The position numbers and the translations under genes are program-made. A stretch of 64,000 nucleotides of DNA, taken from assembly GCA_009760855.2 (NCBI GenBank), contig WPIO01000158.1:744227-808226 (forward strand). The letters run 5' to 3'. Origin of the DNA: Cristatella mucedo (taxonomy: Eukaryota > Bryozoa > Phylactolaemata > Cristatellidae). Shown here piece after piece: positions 48,860-59,289 of this stretch. Under the pieces are notes generated by a model. The model made no database searches. It was not told the DNA's origin and saw nothing but the letters and a program-made list of their open reading frames with translations. Each line of letters begins with the position of its first letter. Positions within the stretch are counted from its first letter, which is position 1.

Positions 48860-49277
48860 GTGAAGCTCCACAAGGTGGATCCCATGGGCCACTCTGTATG
48901 CCTGCACGTGGGCACACCCTCCGGACTGCTTCCGGTTTTACCGAGCTGCCACGTGGGGTACACGGCCTGACGTCACTGAGGGCTGATGAAAGCAACTTCG
49001 AGCACAGGCGGCATTGCAATATGTTCCTTGCCGCTGGCTGCGGAGGAGGTCACAGCCAGTCACCGGGGTTGGTTCGCGTCGACTGACCGCTTATGCCAGC
49101 CCCAATGGTCGTAGTGTTCTTGAATCGCCTGCCGAGTTCGGCCTCGGAAGACCTAGCCCGTGGGCTGACCATACCGTGAACGATGGCTTCGGTACCTTTG
49201 CCCGACTACTTTGTCACCTGAAGCCACTTCTTTAGAACCAGCCACTGGATCACACGATGAAAGCGATCAAATTATTA

Positions 49278-49370
49278 TATATACTAATAATAATAATAAT
49301 GCACTTGATAGAGTGCTCCAGAGAACTCGATCTCTTCCTTGGCTTTAAATTTGCTGCAAAGGGAATCATT
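49278..49370 (-). mobile_element. LINE-B 3' end
   Basis: AAT tail, gcacttgatagagtgctcca, reversed stem. Confidence 0.72.
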
Positions 49371-49992
49371 CGAAGAAGCTATGATGAGAATAGCAAAGTG
49401 CTTCAAATTATTCAAATTAATATGCTGCATTAAGGATGCATTGTCAAGCCACATTGCAGGGGAGGGGGTACGTCAATACGATCAGATCAGTTAATCATCT
49501 GCTTACGATTGTGAAAATAAACCAAATCATATTTAGGATGTTTGACTGATTCTATTCTATGTGGACCAAAAATATGATTGCATACCTGAAGCAAATGGTG
49601 AAAATTACCACAACTAACCCTATGCAAGAGCATAGGAATTGCACCAGCACCAGCATATCTCTCCGTGTTACCTCTTATTTTTGTCCTCCCTTGGAGGGTG
49701 ATAAAGTCAGTCGAGATGACGCGACTACCTGAAAAATATCTCTTATGCTTGCCACTCAATACACGTCACACAAAGCATGGCCTTATTTTTTAACAGTGAT
49801 TATCACAAGTGAGTAGCCATATTGTCTGCTTAACCAGGTATTTCATACAGACTAGGAGACTGGCATAATTCAGCTACACAGTCAAGTCTGTTTACTTTCA
49901 GCTACATTACACGGCAAAGACTCGGTGCTGCTTAGACAGGGATACCACATCCAAGTTGGTCAATGCATTTGCAGCATCCCGGCTTGACCTCT

Positions 49993-50463
49993 ACCATATT
50001 TTTACGAGTATAACTCACATTTCCCCCAACTATTTTTGGAAAAAATGAACCAGCAATTTATACATTGCAAGTCAAATTATATCAAAATTAAAAAACACTC
50101 CTTGCCTACGTACCTAGACTGCTCAACTTGTTCATATGAGATTAATTAGTTTATACTATACGTTGCTTTAGCTGACTATAAACCCTAAAACTAAAAATTT
50201 AAAATATGCTGGGTGGAATTGAAGATGATGTAATCTATGAGGAAAGTGACATTGAAAACGCTGCAGAAGACTGTGAAGATGTTAGCAGTGGTACTTATGA
50301 CAGGTTTCTTGCTAACTGTGATGGTTACAGCAAACTTATATTGATACAAAATGTGCTATATATTTAGGAATAATATTTTTCAATGACAACTTTTTTCAGA
50401 AAATTGTGCCCATAAGTTCAGGGTGCGACTTATACTTGGGTGCAGCTTATAATCGTAAAAATA
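49993..50463 (+). mobile_element. pogo/Tigger-like DNA transposon relic
   Basis: Ends are inverted copies: TATTTTTACGAGTATAAC on the left, and TATTTTTACGATTATAAGC when the right end is read in reverse. Between them, near 50206, a frame reads MLGGIEDDVIYEESDIENAA, like the acidic C-terminal end of pogo-family transposases (SNAMDGTEDDxLWEEE). The rest of the transposase is gone. Confidence 0.6.
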
Positions 50464-50845
50464 CAGCATAGCTCACTACTTGCAGGTCTTCCAGCCTGTG
50501 CAGTGAGTGGGGTGCTTAAAGTCAATGCAAAACTCAGGCCTAGGCTTTCCATTGTGCCACCTACTCCTCTGACTCTGGTGGTGACTACCAAGTGTTACTA
50601 TGCATCATTTCAAAATACAGTGCCAAGAGGTGTGTCATAAATAAGTAATTTTCATCTACGGCAGGGTACAATGAAGCAAATTTAAATACTATTGTACGAT
50701 GAGGACTGAGTATCAAGGAGCTATGACCTCGTGAAGCAGCTTGAAGACGGTTGCCTCGAGGCTGCATGAACACACAGCTTCGTGCTGAAAGTAGTGGTCC
50801 ACACATCCAATCGGCTGATGGAAAGCATCCCTTGAACTAAGGGAT

Positions 50846-50990
50846 ACTGAACACTAGGTAAGGCGGTTGTTTTCACCACCTCGGTCCCGAGCTCGAATCC
50901 TGCGGTGGGCGATCCTGTATTGCAGCTGCAAGCAATGGTAATAGCCATAAAGTAGCTATACAAAAGAAACTGTTAAATCAGCTAGTATTA
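50846..50990 (+). mobile_element. SINE-B
   Basis: cactaggtaaggcggttgtt, gagctcgaatcctgcggtgg, actgttaaatcagctagtat. Lies 217 bases before the tRNA gene. Confidence 0.82.
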
Positions 50991-51195
50991 ATCACCATCC
51001 TGTAATAAGCCGAATACTATATACAGGTATCGATATTTTCTTTAGCATGTCTGTAGTCTTATGTACGTTTCCTATTATGACTTTTCTCGTGCTTTTGCTC
51101 TGCTTGAAAGTAGCACTCACCGTTACACCGTTCTCATGGCTCCGATGTACTTTCATTTTGAATATTCTGGTGCTGCATTTTAGATGCGAAAGCAT

Positions 51196-51200
51196 AAAAA
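51196..51200 (-). terminator. RNA polymerase III terminator of tRNA-iMet
   Basis: Run of five T on the - strand, six bases after the tRNA end. Confidence 0.85.
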
Positions 51201-51206
51201 TAACAT

Positions 51207-51278
51207 TAGCAGAGAATGGTTTCGATCCATCGACCTCTGGGTTATGGGCCCAGCACGCTTCCACTGCGCCACTCTGCT
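51207..51278 (-). tRNA. Initiator tRNA-Met (CAU)
   Basis: 72 bases from AGCAGAGTGGCGCAG to CTCTGCTA. A seven-pair acceptor stem AGCAGAG/CTCTGCT with A1:U72, anticodon loop CCCATAA on a stem ending in three G:C pairs (GGG/CCC), and the AUCGAAA T-loop with A54 all mark it as the initiator rather than elongator. It differs from the human gene by only about three bases. No intron; CCA is not encoded. An oligo-T stop follows. Confidence 0.97.
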
Positions 51279-52260
51279 ACTCCGCTAGATTGACTAATTA
51301 GTAGGTTTAATATATTTTATTTATAGAGGCAGGTGAGCCATTAAACGAAGCCTTTTTAGATATCCCGATTTCGACCCACTGAGGCTACCAACTACCACCT
51401 CTCTTAGTTGGTAAGGCTGCCATACTTCATAAAATATACTTGCATTTTTAACAAGTTCACTACGTTCATACGTAAAATCAATTTAATATAATAAAAACAT
51501 AGTACGCTATGCCTTGGTGTGGAGAGATAACCATCACAAATCGGAGGGATGCCCTCCCAGGGCGGTAGTTGCTCGTTACCCAAAACAAAGACCTTGGGAC
51601 CGCGTAGGCACATCATGAAGAAGCAGCCTTTTAAAAATGTTTGCCATCGACCTTCCACGACTTTGGCGAACCTCTGACTGCTCAAAGATGCTGCTGAAAA
51701 GTGATCGCTTCTTCATGTCTACCATCTGCTACAACGGCGTCGTTCAGCAATGAAATTGGACTTCCTGCTATGGGTACAGTGCCCGTGGCAGAAATGTTAA
51801 CGTCGGAGCCGGCGGCTGTAAGCCTTAAGCCGCATTCTCTAAGCTCTCAGCATTAAAACCCTCAACGGTGATCCTTAAAAGGCATACAAACCCTAACTCC
51901 CAGCACCTAAATCTCAGATACAGCATACGGTATGTTATTTCATAACCAGATTTCATTATGCATAAATAGATAAACATGTCTTGTGATGCATGCGCACCTA
52001 GAAAATCGGACGACGGTCGCTGCCATTGCTCTAGTCACAGAGGCCATCGGAGACATATCATCCTTCATAGGTAACCATCAACGAATACTTTGCTACGGCA
52101 ACTCCCTGCTTTCACCGGCGATGTCTTTTTGATTACATTTTTATTCTCAAATAATGCATAATTTTCTAAGCTACACGTTTGGATTTTAAGTTACTATTAG
52201 CAGCCTCGAGGGAATCGCATCTCGCGAGAATAAAGTCATTCACCCATCCAGTCATTCAGT

Positions 52261-52328
52261 GCCAACTGCAAGCAGGATGATAGCCGCTATGGCACTTCTG
52301 CCGCGATATAAATGGGGCTGTTGAATAC
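52261..52328 (+). mobile_element. SINE-B tail fragment
   Basis: tgatagccgctatggcactt and gatataaatggggctgttga. Confidence 0.6.
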
Positions 52329-52369
52329 GGTAACCATTAATTTGCCTTTACCGACTCAGATCGAAAACG

Positions 52370-52770
52370 CCTTTTTCGTATGACACAAAGCCTTTAACTC
52401 AATTCCCCCTCGCTAACGTCTCGACATTTTAAAACAAACTTAAAACCGACCGCTCTTTGTAGCTTTTACTAGATCAGCATGAATAAGAATGGGGTGCTCA
52501 CTCTTCACGACCAAATCGTGGGTTTGATTCCTGCAGGGCTGGATTCTTTATTGCAGCTTCGTGCGGTGGTGAGACCTTAAAGGCTCTTCTGCCGCTATAT
52601 AAATGAGGCTGTTATATCAGCTAACTTTTGTGAACGTATGCGTGCTGACGCTGCTTATGTCATGGCTAACCAATTGACGAGTTCTTTTTCCAGCATGTGT
52701 AACTTGCCTTGAAGGATGTTTAATTCTCGCAGGGAACTAGACAAATGTCTTATAATTATTACTAGGATTA
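52370..52770 (+). mobile_element. LINE-B 3' part split by SINE-B
   Basis: Coding end at 52370-52480 (FKTNLKPTAL-like), SINE-B at 52482-52632, then 3' UTR and a degraded stem-loop to 52770. Confidence 0.65.
52482..52632 (+). mobile_element. SINE-B inserted in LINE-B
   Basis: ggtgctcactcttcacgacc, gtgggtttgattcctgcagg, gaggctgttatatcagctaa. Confidence 0.82.
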
Positions 52771-52849
52771 AACTTGTGCCGTCAGTCCTTCGTGAAAAGG
52801 CCTGGCAGGTATATTGATTAAATTGAGCTATACCTCTCCTGAAAAGAGT

Positions 52850-53200
52850 GCTGATGCGGATCTCGGTCGAACTGCAGATACACTGGCAAATTCCCTTCGT
52901 GACTTGCAGAAACCGTCAGGCCTCCACTCCTGCGTACCTAGCTGAATGGCTGCACTACAACATCATTTAGCACCCACTGTTCCTGTCTGGGAAATTAATT
53001 ATTTTTCCCATCCTGGGGTTTAAAGATTGCTGACGACACTTTTGCCCCACAAGTCCTTCCTTACGGAATTCACTCCTTTAATCCTTACATAACGATGACC
53101 CCTATTACTTAGACATTTCCAGCCGTCATTTGCTGCTGCTCATGCTCAATTCACATGTTTACTAGTTCTCATCCTGCTACACTTCCCAAATTTCAATGCT
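52850..53200 (+). mobile_element. LINE-A relic, strongly decayed
   Basis: Recognisable by YLAEWLH, NKLIIFPILGF-like and SFPAVICCC-like blocks in the order of the LINE-A C-terminal domain. Many indels. Confidence 0.55.
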
Positions 53201-53288
53201 AGGAAAACAAAAGCGTTAGCTACTGGTTTCACAACAAAGCTTACTTTAAACGCTATAAACGAAGCATCAAAGTATGTCGTCTGCTCAG

Positions 53289-54074
53289 GAACGCTAGTCT
53301 GGCAAAACTCGGTGCAGTGCTCGCTCGAGCTTTAAGAACTGTTCCCGTGAATGACTTCCTACGACCACCAGATCTCGGTGAGGTTCTCGCAGTGCAATTT
53401 TATATGAGCTCAACATTTCAAGAAAATCTGAGTAAACAGCTCATCCTTAAAGCTCATCGGCAATCGCAGCGTGGGCAAATTAGATGGCATAAAATCAGTT
53501 TCCAGGAGGGCCGAATACGGGCTTAAAAAATTGCACTACGAAGCACTCTTTAAGACGTTAGCGAAAACCCCAACTGTCCTGTAATTGTGACACAGGTTCC
53601 TGTGAGGTGAAAGGCTCAGGACTAACAAAGACCTAGTGTTAAGAACTGGATCAAGATTCAGGCGAGTTCACCTTGGCTCAAGAACTGATATTGGCAGTTG
53701 CTTCCGCCGAACGTAAATTACAACTTAACAGTGAAGTGCAAGCATTAAATCAGGGTATTAATAGCAGCGAGCTTCTTAACAGTACATCGACTATTGAATA
53801 CACAAGTCAAGTTCAATGGCTAGGTACAATCGACGGTATAACAAAACAGAAATCTCGATTAGTGGACCAGAAAGACGAAATAGTTGCTTTCTCGGCTCAT
53901 AAACCAGAGGCCGATGGACCGAAGATGCTCCCATTTAAGGACTCTGATTATCAGTTGTATACTGCTTCAAGCAATTCTTTTTACCCCCTGAATGCAGAAA
54001 GTTGCTGCGGCTCACACACTGCAAAGAGGATGTTACGTCACGCTGCTCCAGACCATCTTTTAGTTTTTGCCTAG
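53289..54074 (+). CDS. Candidate two-exon coding stretch, unknown
   Basis: 53289-53377 reads NASLAKLGAVLARALRTVPV, NDFLRPPDL and leaves one base at donor CTCG/GTGAGG. 53662-54074 starts after gatcaagattcag with two bases, so phases agree, and reads EFTLAQELILAVASAERKLQ onward to TAG at 54074. The second part is open for 133 codons. No family recognised. Confidence 0.28.
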
Positions 54075-54138
54075 CTTCGTCAAGGCGAACATGGTAGTTA
54101 TACATTTTTGATAGTTGATATTTTATAGCAAGCGCATT

Positions 54139-54314
54139 CAAATAAATAAATAAATCCTAGCTGCTTAAACAGCCTCTTTTTGAATAGCGACAGAAGAGCC
54201 TTTATGGCTATCACACCGCTTGCAGTGGCGATAAAGGATCGCCCACCACAGGAATCGAACCTACGACCTCGGTCGTGAAAGCAACCGCCTTACCTAGTGT
54301 GCCATCACGGCTCA
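54139..54314 (-). mobile_element. SINE-B, complete
   Basis: AAATA tail, cctagctgcttaaacagcct, ggaatcgaacctacgacctc, ccttacctagtgtgccatca. Nearly identical to the copy at 45201, so recent. Confidence 0.9.
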
Positions 54315-54846
54315 GACTCTCTTACCTTCCAGCAAGTATATCACATCGTATTACGGCCTTCGTTCACTCAAGAGCAGCTTTGTGGGTAGGCACCATTCTT
54401 TTAATTCACTTGCCAATCCATCGTACAACTCCTGATGGGGTCGAAGCAAGTAGCAGAGCTCTGACATGGCAGAGCCCTTCGTAGAACTAGTAGTAGCAAT
54501 CTTAAATCGTATCTTCACTCTGCTACCTTTTCTGAAGCAAGTGCTTTGTTAAAACACTGGTGTCTTGCCTGAAAATCCCAGTGGCAACCTCTTCCTAGGT
54601 GGCTAGCAGTTCCCTGAGACAATCCACCATTATTTCCCGTCTGATTTCGTTCACTAAGCCATGCCTCTTACAACCCCGTCCCAAAGAAATGTTTCCCACG
54701 TTTACCGGCCGACTTAAAAAAGCTTATAGGCGTTCGCAATACATTAGCATGTTCATGTTCATTGTTTGTCATTGCCCAGCAAAGCTAGCACAACAGGGAG
54801 ATGACAGTGACGGAACGAAGGATCATACCACATTAATGCACTCATG

Positions 54847-55140
54847 CTATCCCCACTTCCTGCCATATACAGAACAGAATATGTTTGCAAAAACAACTAA
54901 TGGCACGGCGGGATAAGAAGTGGTGCTCCAGTTGTTCTTGCGGTTAGGCAGATCCACATTATAAGAATTCAAGGGAATCACAAGTGCCGGACGTGCCTCA
55001 TTTTCAAGTCTGACGGCATGGCCAAACACGGGCAAGCTGGTTTTGCAGTTGCCCGGCTCACGAGTGCAAGTATAATTCCACACTGGCTGCAGTCGATGAG
55101 GCGAGCACCCATTCGCAGCTGCACTGATGCAGAGCAGCAT
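54847..55140 (-). CDS. Open frame downstream of mS25, unknown, 97 residues
   Basis: Reads MLLCISAAANGCSPHRLQ, then VWNYTCTREPGNCK, PVFGHAVRLENEARPALVIP and onward to TAG. It begins 109 bases after the mS25 stop on the same strand, so it may simply be open 3' UTR, or a small secreted protein. No family recognised. Confidence 0.25.
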   Translation of the reverse strand: MLLCISAAANGCSPHRLQPVWNYTCTREPGNCKTSLPVFGHAVRLENEARPALVIPLNSYNVDLPNRKNNWSTTSYPAVPLVVFANIFCSVYGRKWG

Positions 55141-55248
55141 GAGAAATGTCTAGGAGAGCTGGCAGTACACGGACCCGCTACCGACAGGTGGCTACCAACA
55201 GAGGGACGAAAGTGTTGCTGCTAACACCGACACGACCCGGCGGCGTCA

Positions 55249-55423
55249 TCACGCGTCTTCGCCTTTCTCTTTGAGGCGCTTGTATTTGCCAGTCATTTCC
55301 TTGGGCAGCTTCTGCCACGACGGACAAGCCACCTGGCCTGGCACCTCACAGATACACCATCGTGGGAAGCCTTGGCCAAAATTCGCCGGGTTAATGACTT
55401 CCTCCTCTTGCTTCAGCTGCTCT
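55249..55423 (-). CDS. MRPS25: mS25 exon 4
   Basis: Acceptor gatgcttctacag. The first A completes an Arg codon. 57 residues from [16 protein letters not shown] to KEKGEDA and TGA, with the conserved cysteine cluster. Confidence 0.92.
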
Positions 55424-55732
55424 CTGTAGAAGCATCAAACACAAGCTTTTCTTGCTAGCCCCAAGACAAGCAGCCAGACAGCGCTAGAGTTGAAAAACAC
55501 GAGCAGCGTACGGCTCGACAGCATGCAGAAGAACAACGCTAATAACGTCGGCAAGCACTGGTTTGGCCCAGTGGTAAAGATGCTTGCCCTGATCAAGGTT
55601 GGGCCGAGGTCGTGGGCTCGAGCCCCGTGGCATATGTGAAGCGCCTGAATAGAGATTAAGTTCTCTTAGGGGGACTAAGAAATGAATCAGATATATTTTG
55701 TAAGGCAAACCACGACCTCAAACGCACGAGAG

Positions 55733-55785
<53 letters not shown>

Positions 55786-58689
55786 CCAAAGCTACACATG
55801 CTTACTGGAAGCTGTTCCATTACACTGAGCAGTCGAAATGAAGAAGGCATGCACAATCAAAATCATCATGCCAACATCAGAACCCCCAAGTCACTCTAAA
55901 TCGAGATCAACATTCCGTACATACTAGGCAACGAGGACGGACTACTTTCCGAAAGCAATGCTTTGACCTTGAATGCTTGTCTGCTCAGCACGAGCTTTTG
56001 GCTAATCAGCTCGTTTTTGTGGCTTCCTGGCAAAGTACACCTGCCAGGTTAACGAAGGCTGAATGCACTTACACATGCATTCACCGAGCTGGACAACGAA
56101 TGCGATCCTGAAACGTTGAGCATGCAAGCATGCTGCAAGTCTTGAATGTAGGTTGTTGCCATGCGATCGAGGCTGTACCCAAAACATAGGAAAAGGAAAA
56201 AGCTGGAACCCAAAAAAACGCACATTCAGTGATCGAAGCATCCTAGACACGGTACTAAAGCATACATACAATATTTCACCAGTCATAGCAACAGGCATTT
56301 GACGATGATAATAATAATAATAATAATGCACTTGATAAAGCACCCTCAGAGAACTCCATCTCTTTCTAGGCCGAGCTGGTTTGGTCTAGCGGTTAAGGTG
56401 CTCGCCTCGACCAAGGTCTGACTGAGGTCGTGGGCTCGAGCCCCGAGGCATATGTGAAGCGCCTGAATAGAGATTAGGTTCTCTTGGGGCTCTATATAAA
56501 TAAATTATATTTTTATAATTACATATGGACGCTTTACATTTGCTGCAAAGGAAAACGAGATTGAATGGTAATATCATGCTTGATAAACAACATGAATAAC
56601 ATGGTTAGGGCTGATATGCACAGGGTCAGTATGCAAGTGTGGTTAGTGGCAACATGCACAGTGTCAGCACTCATAGGCACATGAAGGACGAATCACGGGG
56701 ACCCACTAAATGCTGTCTTAAATAGATGTTTTTAAGTTCTTTTTAAATGTGGTCAAAAATAGATGGTTGCCAGCACCCACCCGCCTCAGATACGAAGTTA
56801 TGCTATGCATAACACTGCGAAAATGTGAGCACTCTTAGATAAGGGTACCCTTGGATAGGGAGACTGCAACCAAATTGCTACGCTGGCTTGGCCCAGTGGT
56901 TAAGGAGCTAGCTCCGACCAAAATCTGGCCGAGGTCGTGAGCTCTAACCCCGTGGCATGTGTGAAAGCATGCATGCACGTGCGCACACTAGTTATTGTTT
57001 TCTGTGGAATCTACCATCAACTGACGTGAGGGGTATGCTCCTAGGTTTTGCATAAGGATCTAAAGCTGACTAAGCCCTTTAAACTCCCTTGAGCTACTCA
57101 CACTGAGGCATTCAACGTTCATGGTCACAGACCTCTGCAGCGACCCACAGACATGGAGAAAGTTGTTATAGCTTGAGCACTTGCAGTGAGTTGCGTCAGC
57201 AAACATGCCAGCAGGTTCTGCAACCTTGGTAACCTTGATAGGCTGGGGGGGGGTAATGGTCTGGGTCACATGGTCCATGGTGCTGCTATCTCTATCCAAG
57301 CGCTTTACAGCTAGTTGCAAGAGAAGGAATAACCAAGGGTTAATGACAAGCAAGGTATCATTGTTGGACAAGCATGCACAAGCGCATAAGTATACCACTT
57401 AGAGCAGGAGGCGAAAGTATGCAAGAAGACACTCACGGCTACAGGTTAGTAAGACCTCTGGTTAGTAACATGCACTGAAGCATGCACGAGTAAGCGACAC
57501 ACAGGAAAAAAGACACGTGCATTGGGGTGCATGGAAAGCTCAGCAGACCAGATGCGACTTTAGATGACACTCGGCTTTTGGCCGGTGGTCTCTTAACATC
57601 ACGTTGTAGTCAGGAGTAGGAAGGGAAGTCATACTGATGATGTTTGGTTGCCACGAAGGTACCACAGTAGAATGATTTCACGTGCCCCGGACATGCAATG
57701 TCTAGTCAGCAGCGCCGCCAACGCAGAGCTACGAGGAGACAGTCTGTTAAGACTTAGGAACTGGTTAATGTAATGGATCTCCATCTGTAACTTCACAAAG
57801 CCACAAAGACTAAGTGGGTGTAACGCTCGACAGTTTTAAATAGAGTACACAAAGCCTAAGCGGATAAGAAGCAAGCGACTCCTAACAGCTGACGGCGGTT
57901 CCTAACAGCTGGTGGCCCGCGCTAAAACAAGAGGAACCTTCCCAGAAAAAGGAATAGGACGGTGAAAGCCGCGGAATTCCATCAACCTTAAGAAACTTCG
58001 GCTGCCGGGTCGAAACCAGCAGCCAGCATTTATACCAATCCAGGACCTGCGAGATGCTTTCGGTAGCGAGACAGACGCCAATGCGAGCGGCAGGGGCAAA
58101 GTTGAGGGATAATGCCAAGAGTCTCATTGGAATTCGACTCGAATTACCTTGTTTTCCCGAGTATCTTAATAATATGTTGCAAAATGCTGTCTTTATCCTT
58201 GTGGTCAACGTCAACTAATATCTCGTCGCCTGTGTCTAAAAGAATAGTCGCATGATTCACCGAGCATTCAACCTAAATCCTCTCGCGCGTCGCATCCAGC
58301 GCTCGCCCCCACGCTGGCTTGGCTGGTTGATCTGAAATGTACGTCACTTACCAAGGTAGAATCGTATGAACGGCGTGGGTGTCATGTTCTTGTACTCAAC
58401 AATCTGTACGGACGGATTTTTATACTGGATCTGGTCACGATGCCAGAAAAGAAGATCACTACGAAGACAGGAGAACGAGAGCAATTGTTGCAGAAGAGGG
58501 ACTAGTTAAAAAACTGCTGCGGTACGATCTAAGCGACGGTAGTTGGTGTTACCGTGTGCCTTGACTTTCAACTCCAGGGACAGTGTAGTTGACGCTCATG
58601 ACCTTTACATTGTCTTTGAACGTTAGCTCTCCTTTTCTGAGGTAGTCCATCGTTCGCCTAAAGGCGGCCCTCCCTTTCATAAAAGGCAT
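55249..58689 (-). CDS. MRPS25: Mitochondrial ribosomal protein mS25, complete, four exons
   Basis: Exons 58689-58553, 58458-58352, 58235-58148 and 55423-55249 join in phases 2, 1 and 2 and give 168 residues (human: 173). The start [17 protein letters not shown], the middle [11 protein letters not shown] and [18 protein letters not shown], and the end [28 protein letters not shown] match mS25 in order throughout. The protein is part of the small subunit of the mitochondrial ribosome. It keeps the Cys-x-Cys...Cys cluster; from memory, these cysteines help hold an iron-sulphur cluster with bS16m in mammals. All donors and acceptors are GT-AG. The first two introns are 94 and 116 bases. The third is 2.7 kb and holds SINE-A, LINE-A and LINE-B copies and an AG tract. 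The start codon is 217 bases from that of a divergent gene. Confidence 0.93.
55557..55700 (+). mobile_element. SINE-A
   Basis: Head tggtttggcccagtggtaaa, B box gggctcgagccccgtgg, stem-loop gcgcctgaatagagattaag. Lies just upstream of mS25 exon 4, in its third intron, antisense. Confidence 0.88.
55735..55783. repeat. AG microsatellite
   Basis: About 24 AG units in mS25 intron 3. Confidence 0.97.
56308..56765 (-). mobile_element. LINE-B 3' part split by SINE-A
   Basis: Tail and half of the stem-loop to 56370, SINE-A at 56371-56526, then the rest of the stem (gacgctttacatttgctgca) and 3' UTR. Confidence 0.85.
56371..56526 (+). mobile_element. SINE-A inserted in LINE-B
   Basis: Full head, B box gggctcgagccccgagg, stem-loop and AT-rich tail. 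Interrupts the stem-loop of LINE-B. In mS25 intron 3. Confidence 0.9.
56880..56975 (+). mobile_element. SINE-A head, truncated
   Basis: tggcttggcccagtggttaa and ggccgaggtcgtgagctcta; ends after catgtgtgaaag. In mS25 intron 3. Confidence 0.75.
57772..57866 (-). mobile_element. LINE-A 3' end
   Basis: gatctccatctgtaacttca through cctaagcggat, the reverse of the LINE-A 3' UTR. Confidence 0.8.
58148..58235 (-). CDS. MRPS25: mS25 exon 3
   Basis: Acceptor actattcttttag, donor ACAAG/GTAATT. Encodes [12 protein letters not shown] to KILGKT. Confidence 0.92.
58352..58458 (-). CDS. MRPS25: mS25 exon 2
   Basis: Acceptor ctcctgtcttcgtag, donor CTTG/GTAAGT. Encodes [15 protein letters not shown] to IRFYL. 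Confidence 0.92.
58553..58689 (-). CDS. MRPS25: mS25 exon 1
   Basis: 45 codons plus CG before GTAACA. Encodes [10 protein letters not shown] through VESQGT; the Arg codon is completed by exon 2. Confidence 0.92.
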
Positions 58690-58906
58690 GTCTGCAGCGG
58701 TTCCCTAGAAGCCGGCGAGAAGCCGGAAACATGCTCCTACCGTAAGCCAGTACCCACCAGTTTGTGAAGTTAAAAGTTCAGATTAATTAAAATAAGTTAT
58801 GTAAAACATAAAAATAAATTTAAAAAATCACTTATATATTCGATGTATTATATATTTTTTGGTTATCTGAAGGTCATCCGTTCGACTACCGCCGGTTGGA
58901 CACAGT
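58690..58906. promoter_or_regulatory. Putative bidirectional promoter, mS25 / membrane-anchor gene
   Basis: The 217 bases between two divergent start codons. GC-rich near mS25 with GCCGG boxes, including an ETS-like CCGGAA at about 58727, and AT-rich in the middle. A shared promoter is inferred from spacing; transcription starts are not known. Confidence 0.45.
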
Positions 58907-59027
58907 ATGGCCGCCCCCGGAGGCGTTGTCGCTGCGTTGCTATGTGCGGCGCTAGCTACCATTACAGTAGTGATTGCATTCAGGAAGCTGCGGAGGCCAA
59001 GGGAATCGCAAGGTCGAAGCGCAAAGG
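58907..59027 (+). CDS. First exon of an unidentified membrane-anchored protein
   Basis: ATG in a fair context (cacagtATGG) starts MAAPGGVV, then about 17 hydrophobic residues to VVIAF, then RKLRRPRESQGRSAKG, and a strong donor GG/GTAAGT in phase 1. This is the layout of an N-terminal signal anchor with a basic flank. It is divergent from MRPS25 and probably shares its promoter. Later exons are not found; a frame near 59465-59640 (ANELQKAVTQAAQ) is open but in the wrong phase for a direct join. No family recognised. Confidence 0.6.
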
Positions 59028-59121
59028 GTAAGTTTTCACCCGTAGTTGCTGTGTATGCCCGACCGCCACTTTCGAGGGTTCTCTACTACGCAGACTCGTG
59101 CTACGTGTACCGGCGATAGGC

Positions 59122-59265
59122 GATCATTGCGTGAGATGAAGTCTGTTGGTTGCCGTATACGCACAGAAAGCCGCCAAAGTCTTTAACAGACAATAGAAAA
59201 ACTCTCCTGCTAATAGCCACTTATACCATGTGGCTTTTCGGAGTTACAGATGGAGATACACCTTC
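59122..59265 (+). mobile_element. LINE-A 3' end
   Basis: cgtgagatgaagtctgttgg to gttacagatggagatacacc. Lies just after the stop of the candidate - strand exon and in intron 1 of the divergent + gene. Confidence 0.82.
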
Positions 59266-59289
59266 CAGGTCTGATTAGCGCCCCCACCG

